NCBI RefSeq assembly: GCF_000373585.1
Contig: NZ_KB891853.1
Location: 1 to 64,000 of the forward strand
DNA length: 64,000 nucleotides
Reading direction: 5' to 3'
DNA from: Streptomyces sp. MspMP-M5
GTDB taxonomy: Bacteria; Actinomycetota; Actinomycetes; Streptomycetales; Streptomycetaceae
Positions 17,275 through 24,884 of the stretch are shown one piece after another. The position numbers and the translations under genes are program-made. The notes beneath the pieces are model-generated. The model was not told the DNA's origin. It searched no databases and was given only the letters and a program-made list of their open reading frames with translations. The first letter of the stretch is position 1, and every line of letters begins with the position of its first letter.

Positions 17275-18627
17275 TCAGTCCTCGATGGACACCTGCATGC
17301 CCGGGACGTGGAGGTTGCCGCCGAACTGGCCCGCCTGGTCCAGCTTCACCTTGCTGAAGTAGGCGTACGGGACGTTGAGCGGCGGCGGGTGCTCGGGGTC
17401 GAAGACGATCGGGATCAGCCCGAAGAGGTTGCCCTGCAGCCGCTCGGTGTAGAGCGTCACCTTGCCGCCGCGGATGGTGGACGTGGAGCCCGGCGTGGAC
17501 CGCACGTGGTAGTGCTTGCCGGACGCCGGGTCGTCGACGATCTGGTGCAGGTCGCCGATGTCGATGCTGTCCGCGGTGAACTTCAGGGCCTGCTTGGTGT
17601 GGCCGTTCTGCGTGGTGACGTTGACGACGCCGACGTAGTCCAGACCGCGCAGGGTCAGCCCGCTGGACTCCAGATGCCAGGGCAGGTCCGGCAGGGTGGC
17701 GGGCGTCTGCTCGTCCTTGCCCTGCTGCTTGTTCTCGACGACGCAGGGGTAGCCGGGCTTGCCGGAGGCGTCCTTGCCGTCGAGCCCGCCGCCGGGCAGG
17801 GCGTTGTCGACCGTGCCGACGGCGCCGTGCACGGTGTCGTTGACCGCCTTCGAGGGGTCCTTGAGCGCGTCGCCGACCGGCTTGGTGACCTCGTCCGGAC
17901 CGGGCCCGGAGTCCTGCGACGACCCGCTCTTGGACGATGACGCCGACGGGGTGGGCGAAGGCGACGGCGCCTTGGTGGCGGATGCGGAGGGCGAGGGGCT
18001 CGGCGCGGCCGACGGCTCGTCGCTCTTCTTGTGGATGCCGAAGAGACCGCCGAGCGCGTCGCCGATGCCGCCCAGGAGCCCGCCGTCGTCCTTCTTCTCC
18101 GGCGAGGCGGCGGGCGAGGGGGTCGCGGAGGCGGACGGGGACGGCGAGCCGCCCGCGGTGTCCTTGGCGGCCGAGGGCGACGGCGACGGCGAGGCCGACG
18201 GTGCGGCGGACGGCGTGCCGCCCCCGGCGTCCTTGCCGGAGCCCTTCGCCGCGTCCTTGCCGCCCTTGGCGTCCTTCGTGTCCGTGGAGCCGTCCTTGGC
18301 CCCGTCCTTCGCCTTGGCGTCCTGCCCGGAGGTGTCCGGGGCGGTGACGCAGGGGCCGCCCCGGAAGGGGCTCTGGGGCGGTGCCGGCTTGGCGATCGCC
18401 ATCTGGGGCGTCAGCCCCATGCCCATGAGGACGGCGGACGGCATCGCGGCGATGGCGATCGCCTTGCCCGCGGGCACATGCAGGCGGGTCAGCAGCGGCT
18501 TCCTGGGCGCCGCGTGCCGGGGCCCGCTCCCCGTACGCCGCGGGGAGTCGCCCGCCGCCCCGGAGGCCGCGCCCGATCCCCCTGCCTCCGGCGGGGGTGC
18601 CCCCACGTGCAGCTCGTCACCCGGCAC
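17275..18627 (-). CDS. secreted or membrane-tethered low-complexity protein with conserved C-terminal domain
   Basis: A 450-residue protein beginning at GTG (VPGDELHVG) behind GGGAGG. After a basic stretch comes a hydrophobic segment (GKAIAIAAMPSAVLMGMGLT) at about residues 48-67, acting as signal peptide or anchor. Residues about 85-300 are low complexity: Lys/Asp-rich repeats (KDAKGGKDAAKGSGKDAGGG) and Ser/Pro/Ala runs like a cell-wall linker. The last about 140 residues form a defined domain (LPWHLESSGLTLRGLDYVGV to LHVPGMQVSIED), rich in beta strands by appearance. Its start overlaps the end of the DUF6114 gene. The C-terminal domain is reminiscent in pattern of the DUF6230 protein upstream. 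Function unknown; an envelope or spore-surface role is a guess. Confidence 0.75.
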   Translation of the reverse strand: MPGDELHVGAPPPEAGGSGAASGAAGDSPRRTGSGPRHAAPRKPLLTRLHVPAGKAIAIAAMPSAVLMGMGLTPQMAIAKPAPPQSPFRGGPCVTAPDTSGQDAKAKDGAKDGSTDTKDAKGGKDAAKGSGKDAGGGTPSAAPSASPSPSPSAAKDTAGGSPSPSASATPSPAASPEKKDDGGLLGGIGDALGGLFGIHKKSDEPSAAPSPSPSASATKAPSPSPTPSASSSKSGSSQDSGPGPDEVTKPVGDALKDPSKAVNDTVHGAVGTVDNALPGGGLDGKDASGKPGYPCVVENKQQGKDEQTPATLPDLPWHLESSGLTLRGLDYVGVVNVTTQNGHTKQALKFTADSIDIGDLHQIVDDPASGKHYHVRSTPGSTSTIRGGKVTLYTERLQGNLFGLIPIVFDPEHPPPLNVPYAYFSKVKLDQAGQFGGNLHVPGMQVSIED

Positions 18628-19177
18628 GGTGCCTCCCGTTCGTTCCGTTGGTCGGGCTCGTTCCTGACAGGCTGTCCAGTCCGTTGCCCAACCCGGGACC
18701 GCCGGCCGGCGCGGGGCCCGTGGTGACCACGGGCCCGACGACACGGTCCGGCTCGCCGGGCCCGTCCGCGCTCTGCGCGGGCCGGCCCGGCGCCCAGGAG
18801 ACGCCCAGCGCACCGCCGATCAGCCCCAGCAGGAAGCCGATCAGGAAGGCGCCGAAGTTCGAGACGACCAGGGAGACCAGGGCGAGCAGGATCGCCGCGA
18901 CCCCCGCGAAGACCCGGGACACCGGCTGGAACCACATGGTCAGGCCGAGCACGACCAGCAGCACGCCGATGATCAGCGAGCCGGCGCCGGCCGTGGTCGC
19001 CATGCGGACCGTGAGCGACCCGATGGTGAGGTTCGCGTAGGGGATGTACATGATCGGGACGCCGGCCAGGAGGGTCAGCAGACCGCCCCAGAACGGGCGC
19101 TGCCCGCGCCACTCCCGGAACGCCTGCCGCTTCCGCCCGAAGGACCCGGTCGGCTGTGGTTGCTGCTCCGCGCTCAT
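18617..19177 (-). CDS. DUF6114 family membrane protein
   Basis: A 186-residue integral membrane protein. The cytoplasmic start MSAEQQPQPTGSFGRKRQAF leads into about four hydrophobic segments (FWGGLLTLLAGVPIMYIPYA, AGSLIIGVLLVVLGLTMWF, VFAGVAAILLALVSLVVSNF, FLIGFLLGLIGGALGVSW), followed by a Gly/Pro-rich tail. GGGAGG lies upstream of the ATG. It overlaps the downstream gene by 11 bases, implying coupled translation. It lies in a leftward cluster with a DUF6230 protein, the usual partner as I recall it. No enzymatic motif is visible; role unknown, probably envelope-related. Confidence 0.8.
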   Translation of the reverse strand: MSAEQQPQPTGSFGRKRQAFREWRGQRPFWGGLLTLLAGVPIMYIPYANLTIGSLTVRMATTAGAGSLIIGVLLVVLGLTMWFQPVSRVFAGVAAILLALVSLVVSNFGAFLIGFLLGLIGGALGVSWAPGRPAQSADGPGEPDRVVGPVVTTGPAPAGGPGLGNGLDSLSGTSPTNGTNGRHRAG

Positions 19178-19284
19178 GCGGCGGCCTCCCTGCGATCGGC
19201 GGACCCGCATCCGCGCCGCGCGTACCTGTCGTCGGCTCTCCCCCGGCCTCCGGCCCGGGAGACCCCCCTGCTCCAGTCACTCAT
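19174..19284 (-). CDS. possible 36-residue small protein coupled to DUF6114 gene
   Basis: A short frame starting MSDWSRGVSRAGGRGRADDR with a good ribosome site (GAGGAG seven bases upstream). Its stop overlaps the DUF6114 start codon by ATGA. The peptide is Arg/Gly/Ala-rich with no recognisable domain. It may be a leader that couples translation of DUF6114 rather than a functional protein; chance is possible in GC-rich DNA. Confidence 0.35.
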   Translation of the reverse strand: MSDWSRGVSRAGGRGRADDRYARRGCGSADRREAAA

Positions 19285-19349
19285 GTCGTCCGGCTCCTCG
19301 GGACTGGCATTTCGGTGGTTCTGAGAGCACTTCAGCGCTACCCGGCGTA

Positions 19350-19396
19350 CGGGCACGGGGAACGGCTCACGCCGTACGGCCGCCGTCCCGTGCCCG
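19350..19396 (-). terminator. hairpin after DUF6230 gene
   Basis: 10-bp stem CGGGCACGGG / CCCGTGCCCG with a 27-base loop, 13 bases beyond the DUF6230 stop. It may attenuate read-through into the DUF6114 genes. Confidence 0.5.
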
Positions 19397-19408
19397 CACG
19401 TCAGCGCC

Positions 19409-20023
19409 TCAGTAGCACTCGCTCTTGCCCTTGGCGACGCTCATCTTCAGGCCGCTGAGCTTGAAGGTGCCGGCCGTGGTGGCCCAGGCACGCTGATGGA
19501 CGTGGGTCAGCGTGGCCGTGTCGGCCTCCTGGGCGAAGGAACCGGGGTCGGCCTTGTCGCCCTTCTTGATGCCGGGACCCTTGGACGAGGAACCCGCCGC
19601 AACACCGATGTTGATGTTGTTGAAGGTCGCGTCCGCGTTCAGCTGGTCCAGGTCGATGTAGAGGTTCTTGGCCTCGACCGGATCGCCGCCGCCCGCCTGG
19701 AGCTTCATCGACACATCGCCGAAGACCGGGACCGGCACGACGACGGACTGGCACAGGTTGTGGATCTTGGCGCTGGAGAACGCCGAGACCGCGACCGGCA
19801 CGTTCTTGCCGTTCTTCTGGGCGTCGACCGCGCCGTACTGGACGAAACCCTCGCCGTCCAGCCGGTCCGTGCTCACCTTGAACTGCTGGCCGGACACGCT
19901 GAACGACGCCGCCAGGGCACCCTGCGAGAGGGCGACGCCGATCGCGGCGGTGGCCGCCACGCTCGGCACCATGACGACGGCGAACCGCTTCCATCTGGTC
20001 CCGCCGCGAGTCAGGGACTCCAT
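19409..20023 (-). CDS. DUF6230 family exported protein
   Basis: A 204-residue protein with an N-terminal export signal: MESLTRGGTRWKRFAVV, then a hydrophobic run ending ALSQGALAASF. The mature part (FSVSGQQFKVSTDRLDGEGF to LSGLKMSVAKGKSECY) is rich in short beta-type segments and has two Cys, one at NLCQSV and one three residues from the end. An AAGGAGGAAAG ribosome site decides the start. It leads a leftward cluster with the DUF6114 membrane protein and a low-complexity secreted protein. As I recall, DUF6230/DUF6114 pairs recur in streptomycetes. No function is known to me; surface or sporulation-linked is inference. Confidence 0.82.
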   Translation of the reverse strand: MESLTRGGTRWKRFAVVMVPSVAATAAIGVALSQGALAASFSVSGQQFKVSTDRLDGEGFVQYGAVDAQKNGKNVPVAVSAFSSAKIHNLCQSVVVPVPVFGDVSMKLQAGGGDPVEAKNLYIDLDQLNADATFNNINIGVAAGSSSKGPGIKKGDKADPGSFAQEADTATLTHVHQRAWATTAGTFKLSGLKMSVAKGKSECY

Positions 20024-20383
20024 GACTTTCCTCCTTCTCGGACGTACATCTCCGGTACCCGCCGCCCCGGTTGGGACCGGCCGTACCTGGGATGGGAGAA
20101 GTGCTACGTCCTCGGGAAGGAGAGCGCCCGTCTCGGAGGCACAGTGTGTTTCCGAATACCGGCGATCACCCCCGAGCGACAACCACTGGCCACGCTCTCG
20201 CGCAACCTCACCGGACAGGCCCTGCCGACGGCAGGGACCCCCCTGTCCACGGCCGGCGCCACTGCCGCCGACCGACCCGGTGGGGACCCAAGTACCCCGC
20301 GGCGCCGACCGGATGCCGGGCTGCGGGAATGGACCGAGCGTGGCCGATCGTCGTGCATTCCAGGCCGCCGCACAAGGCCCTCG

Positions 20384-20411
20384 TTACTTGCGGGTAACGG
20401 ACCGGTAACCA
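20384..20411. promoter_or_regulatory. GTTAC/GGTAAC element cluster
   Basis: The sequence reads GTTACTTGCGGGTAAC then GGACCGGTAACC, giving one dyad and a third half-site within 28 bases. It lies about 365 bases upstream of the DUF6230 start. Possible operator; no regulator is assigned. Confidence 0.3.
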
Positions 20412-20527
20412 CGCCACGACACACAGAGATCGACTGGGCACGCAGCGTCGCACCTGACGACGCCCTTACAAGGGGCAATTAGGGGCAGAGCGCGGCAAGT
20501 TGGCCGTCGGGACTTACTCCAAGTAAC

Positions 20528-20567
20528 AGCGGCCACGTTTACCAAGTTTCGGTAAAGCGTGGCCGCT
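20528..20567 (-). terminator. hairpin downstream of thioredoxin/TPR gene
   Basis: Stem AGCGGCCACG+TTTACC pairs with GGTAAA+CGTGGCCGCT, with one bulged G and a seven-base loop. It lies 133 bases past the stop of the leftward gene ending at 20700. Confidence 0.6.
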
Positions 20568-20699
20568 GCGCCGTTTGCCGGGCCCGCCCGCGGGAGTTGC
20601 CGCGGGACAGAACCGGACGGGACGGAAATCTGCCGGAAAGCGCCGGAGCGCAGAGTAAGTCGGCGCCGCGGCGGCGCCGTTCGGGAACCCGGCCCGGAA

Positions 20700-21674
20700 T
20701 CAGAACAGGACGCGCGCCAGGGCGGTGCGTGCCTTCGTCACCCGCGGGTCGTCCGGGCCGATCACCTCGAACAGCTCCAGCAGCCGCACCCGCGCGGTCT
20801 CCCGGTCCTCCCCGGCCGTCCGCTTCACGGTCTCGACCAGCCGGCCGAAGGCGTCCTCGACATGACCGCCCACCAGATCCAGGTCGGCGGCCCGGATCTG
20901 CGCCCGGACGTCGGCCGGCGCGTCCGCGGCCTCCTGGCGGACCGCCTGCGGGTCCAGGTCCTGCACCCGCTCCAGGAGTTCGGCCTGGGCGAGCCCGAGC
21001 TTGGCCTCGGGGTTGGCCGGGTCGTCGGAGAGGACGTTGCGGTAGGCGCGGACGGCGCCGCCGAGGTCACCGGCGTCCAGGGCCTCGGCCGCCGCGGTCA
21101 GCGCCGCGTCGTACGGACCGGCCGGCTGCTGCGGGGCCTCGGCGCGCTCCGGCTCGTCCGCCCCCGGGGCGACCGGCGCGCCCACGATGCCGAACTGCTG
21201 CTCGGCGACCTGCACCAGCTGGTCCAGCACCTGCCGCAGCTGCGCCTCGGGGACCGCGCCCTGGAAGAGCGGGATCGGCTGGCCCGCGACCACCGCGAAC
21301 ACCGCCGGGATGCCCTGCACCCCGAACTGCTGGAACAGCATCTGGTTGGCGTCGACGTCGATCTTGGCGAGGACGAACCGGCCGGCGTACTCCGCGGCGA
21401 GGTTCTCCAGCAGCGGCCCGAGCTGCTTGCACGGCTGGCACCACTCGGCCCAGAAGTCGATGACGACCGGGACCTCGGTGGACCGCTGCAGGACGTCCTG
21501 CTGGAACCCCGCCTCGTCGACGTCGAACACCAGGGGGCCGCCGGCGGCGGCCGGCGCCGCGCCCGTGCGGGCGGCCTCGGCACGGGCCTGCTCGGCCTTC
21601 TGCTTCGCTTCGCCGGCCGCCTTCACCGCGGCGAGATCGACGACTCCGCTCATGGACATGTTGCGTGGCTGCAT
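20700..21674 (-). CDS. thioredoxin-domain protein with C-terminal TPR region (CnoX/YbbN type)
   Basis: A 324-residue cytoplasmic protein. An N-terminal tail with MSMSGVVDLAAVK precedes a thioredoxin fold at about residues 55-160 with active site FWAEWCQPCKQL, the cis-Pro segment VQGIPAVFAV and FQGAVPEAQLRQVLDQL. Residues about 190-324 are helical repeats (YDAALTAAAEALDAGDLGGA, NPEAKLGLAQAELL). This layout is that of E. coli CnoX/YbbN, a chaperone-redoxin protecting proteins under oxidative stress. The active-site Cys pair is CxxC rather than the SxxC of E. coli CnoX, so redox activity is likely retained. GGAGG lies upstream of the ATG. It diverges from a TetR-type gene. Confidence 0.9.
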   Translation of the reverse strand: MQPRNMSMSGVVDLAAVKAAGEAKQKAEQARAEAARTGAAPAAAGGPLVFDVDEAGFQQDVLQRSTEVPVVIDFWAEWCQPCKQLGPLLENLAAEYAGRFVLAKIDVDANQMLFQQFGVQGIPAVFAVVAGQPIPLFQGAVPEAQLRQVLDQLVQVAEQQFGIVGAPVAPGADEPERAEAPQQPAGPYDAALTAAAEALDAGDLGGAVRAYRNVLSDDPANPEAKLGLAQAELLERVQDLDPQAVRQEAADAPADVRAQIRAADLDLVGGHVEDAFGRLVETVKRTAGEDRETARVRLLELFEVIGPDDPRVTKARTALARVLF

Positions 21675-21859
21675 GGGTCCATCCTCCCCCCTGAGCGGCC
21701 GGTTCCGGAAAGTGATCCGGAAAGCGGGCCCGCGTCCTCCGGTACGCCCCGCTGGAATGCGGCGCGCTCCCGGGTTCCGGTGCCCGACGGGCGGCCCCGA
21801 AGGGCCGGTGCGTGCGCGGCCAATGGGTCCCCACCCACGGCCAGTGGTCATCACTCTTT

Positions 21860-21876
21860 CGCTACGGGTCGTAGCG
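21860..21876. promoter_or_regulatory. 17-bp dyad, candidate TetR operator
   Basis: CGCTACG-GGT-CGTAGCG is a perfect 7-3-7 inverted repeat between a TetR gene and the divergent thioredoxin/TPR gene, the classic place for a TetR operator. The assignment is positional. Confidence 0.45.
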
Positions 21877-21979
21877 TAACTCGGGGCCGCCCCCGCCCGG
21901 AACCGCATCCCGCCCGCCGGCAGGTGATCTCCCTCACGGAGGGCGGCGCAGGACCGGCGCCCGCTCGCCTACCGGCCGG

Positions 21980-21985
21980 TATGGT
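21980..21985 (+). promoter_or_regulatory. -10 box TATGGT of tetR-type gene, leaderless type
   Basis: TATGGT ends seven bases before the ATG at 21993. This supports that ATG over the in-frame ATG at 21981, which would fall inside the -10 box. Confidence 0.45.
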
Positions 21986-21992
21986 CGCCCGC

Positions 21993-22631
21993 ATGCACCA
22001 GTCCGCCCGCCCTCCGAAAGGCCGTCCGGGCCGCCCCCGCAGCGTCGAGACCGATCACGCGATCCTCGACGCCACCCGCGCCGCCCTCGTCGACGTGGGC
22101 TGGGGCGGGCTCACCATGGGCGAGGTCGCGGCCCGCGCCGGCGTCGCCAAGACCACCCTCTACCGGCGCTGGGCCAACAAGAGCGAACTGGTCGTGGACG
22201 CCGTGGCGGTCCTCTTCGACGAGCTGGAACTCCCCGACCGGGGCTGCCTGCAGTTGGACATCGAGGGCGTGGTGCTGCAGTTCGGCGCCCTGCTGGCCCG
22301 GCCCGAGACCAAGACCGCGCTGATGGCGGTGGTCGCCGAGTCCACCACCGACGACGCGCTGCGCGAGCGGATCCGCTCGGCCATCGTCGACCGGCAGAAG
22401 CGGCTGGTACTGCTGGGCCGCTCCCGGGCGCAGGCCCGCGGCGAACTCCCGCCGGACGCCGGCGGACCCGACGGCGCACAGGCCGCCGAGTGCACCGTGG
22501 GCCTGATCTTCGACGTCATCGCCGGGGCCGTCGTCCACCGGCTCCTGGTGAGCGCGGAGCCCGTGGACGCCGACTGGGCCCGGCGGTTCACCACACTCCT
22601 GCTGGCCGGGCTGGCCGCGCTGGAGCCCTGA
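21993..22631 (+). CDS. TetR family transcriptional regulator
   Basis: A 212-residue DNA-binding repressor. The N-terminal helix-turn-helix is clear: ILDATRAALVDVGWGGLTMG, then EVAARAGVAKTTLYRRWANK. The C-terminal ligand domain resembles the TetR_C group that includes ETKTALMAVVAES. Start chosen at MHQSARPPKG because a TATGGT promoter box precedes it by seven bases; MVARMHQS is the alternative. It diverges from the thioredoxin/TPR gene and may control it and itself. Ligand unknown. Confidence 0.88.
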   Translation: MHQSARPPKGRPGRPRSVETDHAILDATRAALVDVGWGGLTMGEVAARAGVAKTTLYRRWANKSELVVDAVAVLFDELELPDRGCLQLDIEGVVLQFGALLARPETKTALMAVVAESTTDDALRERIRSAIVDRQKRLVLLGRSRAQARGELPPDAGGPDGAQAAECTVGLIFDVIAGAVVHRLLVSAEPVDADWARRFTTLLLAGLAALEP

Positions 22632-22642
22632 CCCGGCGCGCC

Positions 22643-23659
22643 TCACACCTGGTAGCGGTCCGCGCGGAACAGGTGCAGATGCTCCGCCACCCACTCCGAC
22701 GTCCGCGCCAGGCCCTCCTTGAGCGAGACCCGCGGCTCCCACGAAGCCCACTCCCGGGCCCGGGAGTTGTCCGACAGCAGCCGCTCCACCTCGCTGCCCG
22801 ACGGCCGCAGCCGCGCGGCGTCCACCACCACCTCCGCGTCCCGCCCGGTGGCCGCGATCAGCGCCTCGGCCAGCGTCCCGATGGCGATCTCCCGGCCGCT
22901 GCCGAGGTTGACGACCTGCCCCAGCGCCCGGTCGCAGTCGGCCAGCGCCAGGAACCCGGCCGCGGTGTCGGTGACGAACGTGAAGTCCCGGGTCGGGGTG
23001 AGCGAGCCGAGCCTGATCTGCCGGGCACCGGCGTGCAGTTGGGCCAGGATCGTCGGGATCACCGCCCGGGCGGACTGCCGGGGCCCGTAGGTGTTGAACG
23101 GCCGCACCACCGTCACCGGCAGCTCGAAGGCGTGCCAGTGCGACAGCGCCATCATGTCCGCGCCGATCTTCGAGGCGGAGTACGGCGACTGCGGCTGGAG
23201 CGGGTGGTCCTCAGCGATCGGCGCGGTCAGCGCGGTCCCGTACACCTCGCTGGTGGAGGTGTGCACCATCCGCCGCACGCCGTGCCGGCGGCACGCCTCC
23301 GCGACGTTCTCCGTGCCCACCACGTTGGTCTGCACGTACGCGCCCGGCGAGTCGTAGCTGTACGGGATGCCGATCAGCGCGGCCAGGTGGAAGACGGTGT
23401 CGCAGCCGGCGACGGCGTCCATCACCCGGCCGGCGTCCCGCACATCGCCGGCGACCATCTCGACCGGGCCGCCCGGCACCAGGTAGCGCGCCAGATTCCC
23501 CTTCTCCGCGTACGGCTTGTAGTGGACGAAGGCGCGCACCTCGGCGCCCGCCTCCACGAGCAGATCGACCAGCGTCGAACCGATGAACCCCTCGGCCCCG
23601 GTGACCAGGACCTTCCGTCCGGCCCACGACCGGGACACGATGCTGTGCGTGCTGCTCAT
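22643..23659 (-). CDS. NAD-dependent sugar-nucleotide epimerase/dehydratase (extended SDR)
   Basis: A 338-residue cytoplasmic enzyme. The Rossmann glycine motif is VLVTGAEGFIGSTLVDLL at residues 17-34. The catalytic Ser/Tyr/Lys are visible in TSTSEVYG and YSASKIGADMM (Tyr-xxx-Lys). NTYGPRQSARAVIP and the C-terminal substrate region resemble GDP-mannose or UDP-GlcNAc 4,6-dehydratases such as LegB. The exact sugar is not decidable by eye. The ATG overlaps the stop of the upstream MurG-like gene by four bases, so the two are a coupled operon. That pairing hints at synthesis and transfer of an altered sugar onto a lipid-linked precursor. Confidence 0.88.
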   Translation of the reverse strand: MSSTHSIVSRSWAGRKVLVTGAEGFIGSTLVDLLVEAGAEVRAFVHYKPYAEKGNLARYLVPGGPVEMVAGDVRDAGRVMDAVAGCDTVFHLAALIGIPYSYDSPGAYVQTNVVGTENVAEACRRHGVRRMVHTSTSEVYGTALTAPIAEDHPLQPQSPYSASKIGADMMALSHWHAFELPVTVVRPFNTYGPRQSARAVIPTILAQLHAGARQIRLGSLTPTRDFTFVTDTAAGFLALADCDRALGQVVNLGSGREIAIGTLAEALIAATGRDAEVVVDAARLRPSGSEVERLLSDNSRAREWASWEPRVSLKEGLARTSEWVAEHLHLFRADRYQV

Positions 23660-24822
23660 GCTGACTCCTTCAGGGTGGCGACGAGGTGGGAGGGGTGGGG
23701 GTGGCCGGCCAGCGCCAGGGTGCGGGCGGCCAGCAGGTCGGCGGCGTGGGCGTGCGTACCGGGGTCGGCGGCCGCGCCCATCGCGGCCAGCCGGACCGGA
23801 TCGGCCAGCAGCGGGGTGACCAGCGCGTCCAGCCGGTCGGCGGTGACCTCCGCGTCGGGCAGCAGCAGCGCCGCCCCGGCGTCGGAGAGCACCCGGGCGT
23901 TGTGCGTCTGGTGGTCGCCGGGTGCGTGCGGATACGGGACGAGGACGGCCGGCATCCCGATGGTGGCCAGTTCGGCGACGGTCGCCGAGCCGGCCCGGCA
24001 GAGCACCAGGTCGGCCGCCGCGTACGCCAGGTCCATCCGGTCCAGGTACGGCACCGCCGCGGCGACCGCCGCCCCGCTGTTCGCCTCCAGGGCCGCGCGG
24101 GCGCCGTCCAGCGCCGCCGGCCCGGTCTTGATCAGCAGCCGCATCCGGTTCCGCGCCAGATAGCGGCCGGCGAGCCCGACGGCGGCCTCGGTGAGCCGGG
24201 CGGCGCCCAGACTGCCGCCGTTGACCAGCAGCAGCCGCGCCTCCTCCGGGATGCCCAGAGCCCGGCGGGCGGCCTGCCGCAGCGCCGCCCGGTCCAGCCC
24301 GGCCAGCGGCCCGGACAGCGGCATCCCCACCGTCTCGGCCCGCTCGCCGCCCGCCAGGTGGGGGCGGCTGCGGTCGAAGGCCAGGGCGATGTGCGGGGTG
24401 AGCCGGGCGGCGAACTTGTTGGCCCGGCCGGGCACCGCGTTGGATTCATGGATCAGGCTGGGCAGTCCCGCCATCCGGGCGCCGACGATCACCGGGGCGC
24501 TCGGGTAGCCGCCCATCCCGACGGCGACCTGGGCGCCCTGCGCCCGCAGGATCGCCCGGCACTGGGCGCCCGACCGCAGCAGCGCGGCCGGCAGCAGATA
24601 GCGTCGGGCGCCCAGCGACGGGTCGAAGGGGATCATGTCGACGGTGTGCAGCCGGTAGCCGGCCTGCGGGATCAGCCGCGTCTCCAGACCGCGGTCGGTC
24701 CCCACGAAGGAGATCACCGCGTCCGGCACGGCCCGGCGCAGCGCGTCGGCGAGGGCGAGTCCGGGATAGATGTGGCCGCCGGTGCCGCCCGCACCGATCA
24801 CGACCGAGAGTGGTGTGCGCAT
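23656..24822 (-). CDS. MurG-like glycosyltransferase (second, non-dcw copy)
   Basis: A 388-residue GT28-family enzyme. It has the MurG donor loop VVIGAGGTGGHIYPGLALAD at residues 8-27 with His17, then GYPSAPVIVGARMAGLPSLI, the second Gly loop LLLVNGGSLGAARL, and the UDP-GlcNAc site CRAGSATVAELATIGMPAVL with VPYPHAPGDHQTHNA. MurG adds GlcNAc to lipid I to form lipid II at the membrane inner face. None of the division/cell-wall genes (murC, ftsW, ftsQ) that flank the housekeeping murG is present, so this is probably a paralogue. It is coupled to a sugar-nucleotide dehydratase and diverges from a two-component system, fitting a role in altering peptidoglycan precursors under antibiotic stress. 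Confidence 0.88.
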   Translation of the reverse strand: MRTPLSVVIGAGGTGGHIYPGLALADALRRAVPDAVISFVGTDRGLETRLIPQAGYRLHTVDMIPFDPSLGARRYLLPAALLRSGAQCRAILRAQGAQVAVGMGGYPSAPVIVGARMAGLPSLIHESNAVPGRANKFAARLTPHIALAFDRSRPHLAGGERAETVGMPLSGPLAGLDRAALRQAARRALGIPEEARLLLVNGGSLGAARLTEAAVGLAGRYLARNRMRLLIKTGPAALDGARAALEANSGAAVAAAVPYLDRMDLAYAAADLVLCRAGSATVAELATIGMPAVLVPYPHAPGDHQTHNARVLSDAGAALLLPDAEVTADRLDALVTPLLADPVRLAAMGAAADPGTHAHAADLLAARTLALAGHPHPSHLVATLKESA

Positions 24823-24848
24823 GGCCGCCACGCTCGTCCGCCGCCTTA

Positions 24849-24858
24849 AGAACGTTCT
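24849..24858. promoter_or_regulatory. palindrome AGAACGTTCT in murG-like / two-component divergent gap
   Basis: A perfect 10-bp palindrome with partly symmetric flanks (TTAAGAACGTTCTAAG) in the 62-bp gap between two divergent start codons. Candidate binding site of the adjacent OmpR-type regulator or part of overlapping promoters. Confidence 0.5.
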
Positions 24859-24884
24859 AAGACACCGTTTGGGAGCCTGGATCC

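Larger units (their letters stand above)
20024..20699. other. 676-bp intergenic region
   Basis: No supported gene. It should hold the promoter of the DUF6230 gene in its left part. Around 20381-20411 three GTTAC/GGTAAC-type elements are clustered, two forming GTTAC-TTGCGG-GTAAC, which look like a regulator site. Near 20528-20567 is the hairpin that should end the thioredoxin-type gene transcribed from the right. Several open frames cross the region without ribosome sites or recognisable products. Confidence 0.5.
21675..21992. other. 318-bp divergent intergenic region
   Basis: It lies between the thioredoxin/TPR gene and the TetR gene. It holds the 17-bp dyad at 21860-21876 and a TATGGT box for the TetR gene. 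No supported gene was seen. Confidence 0.6.
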
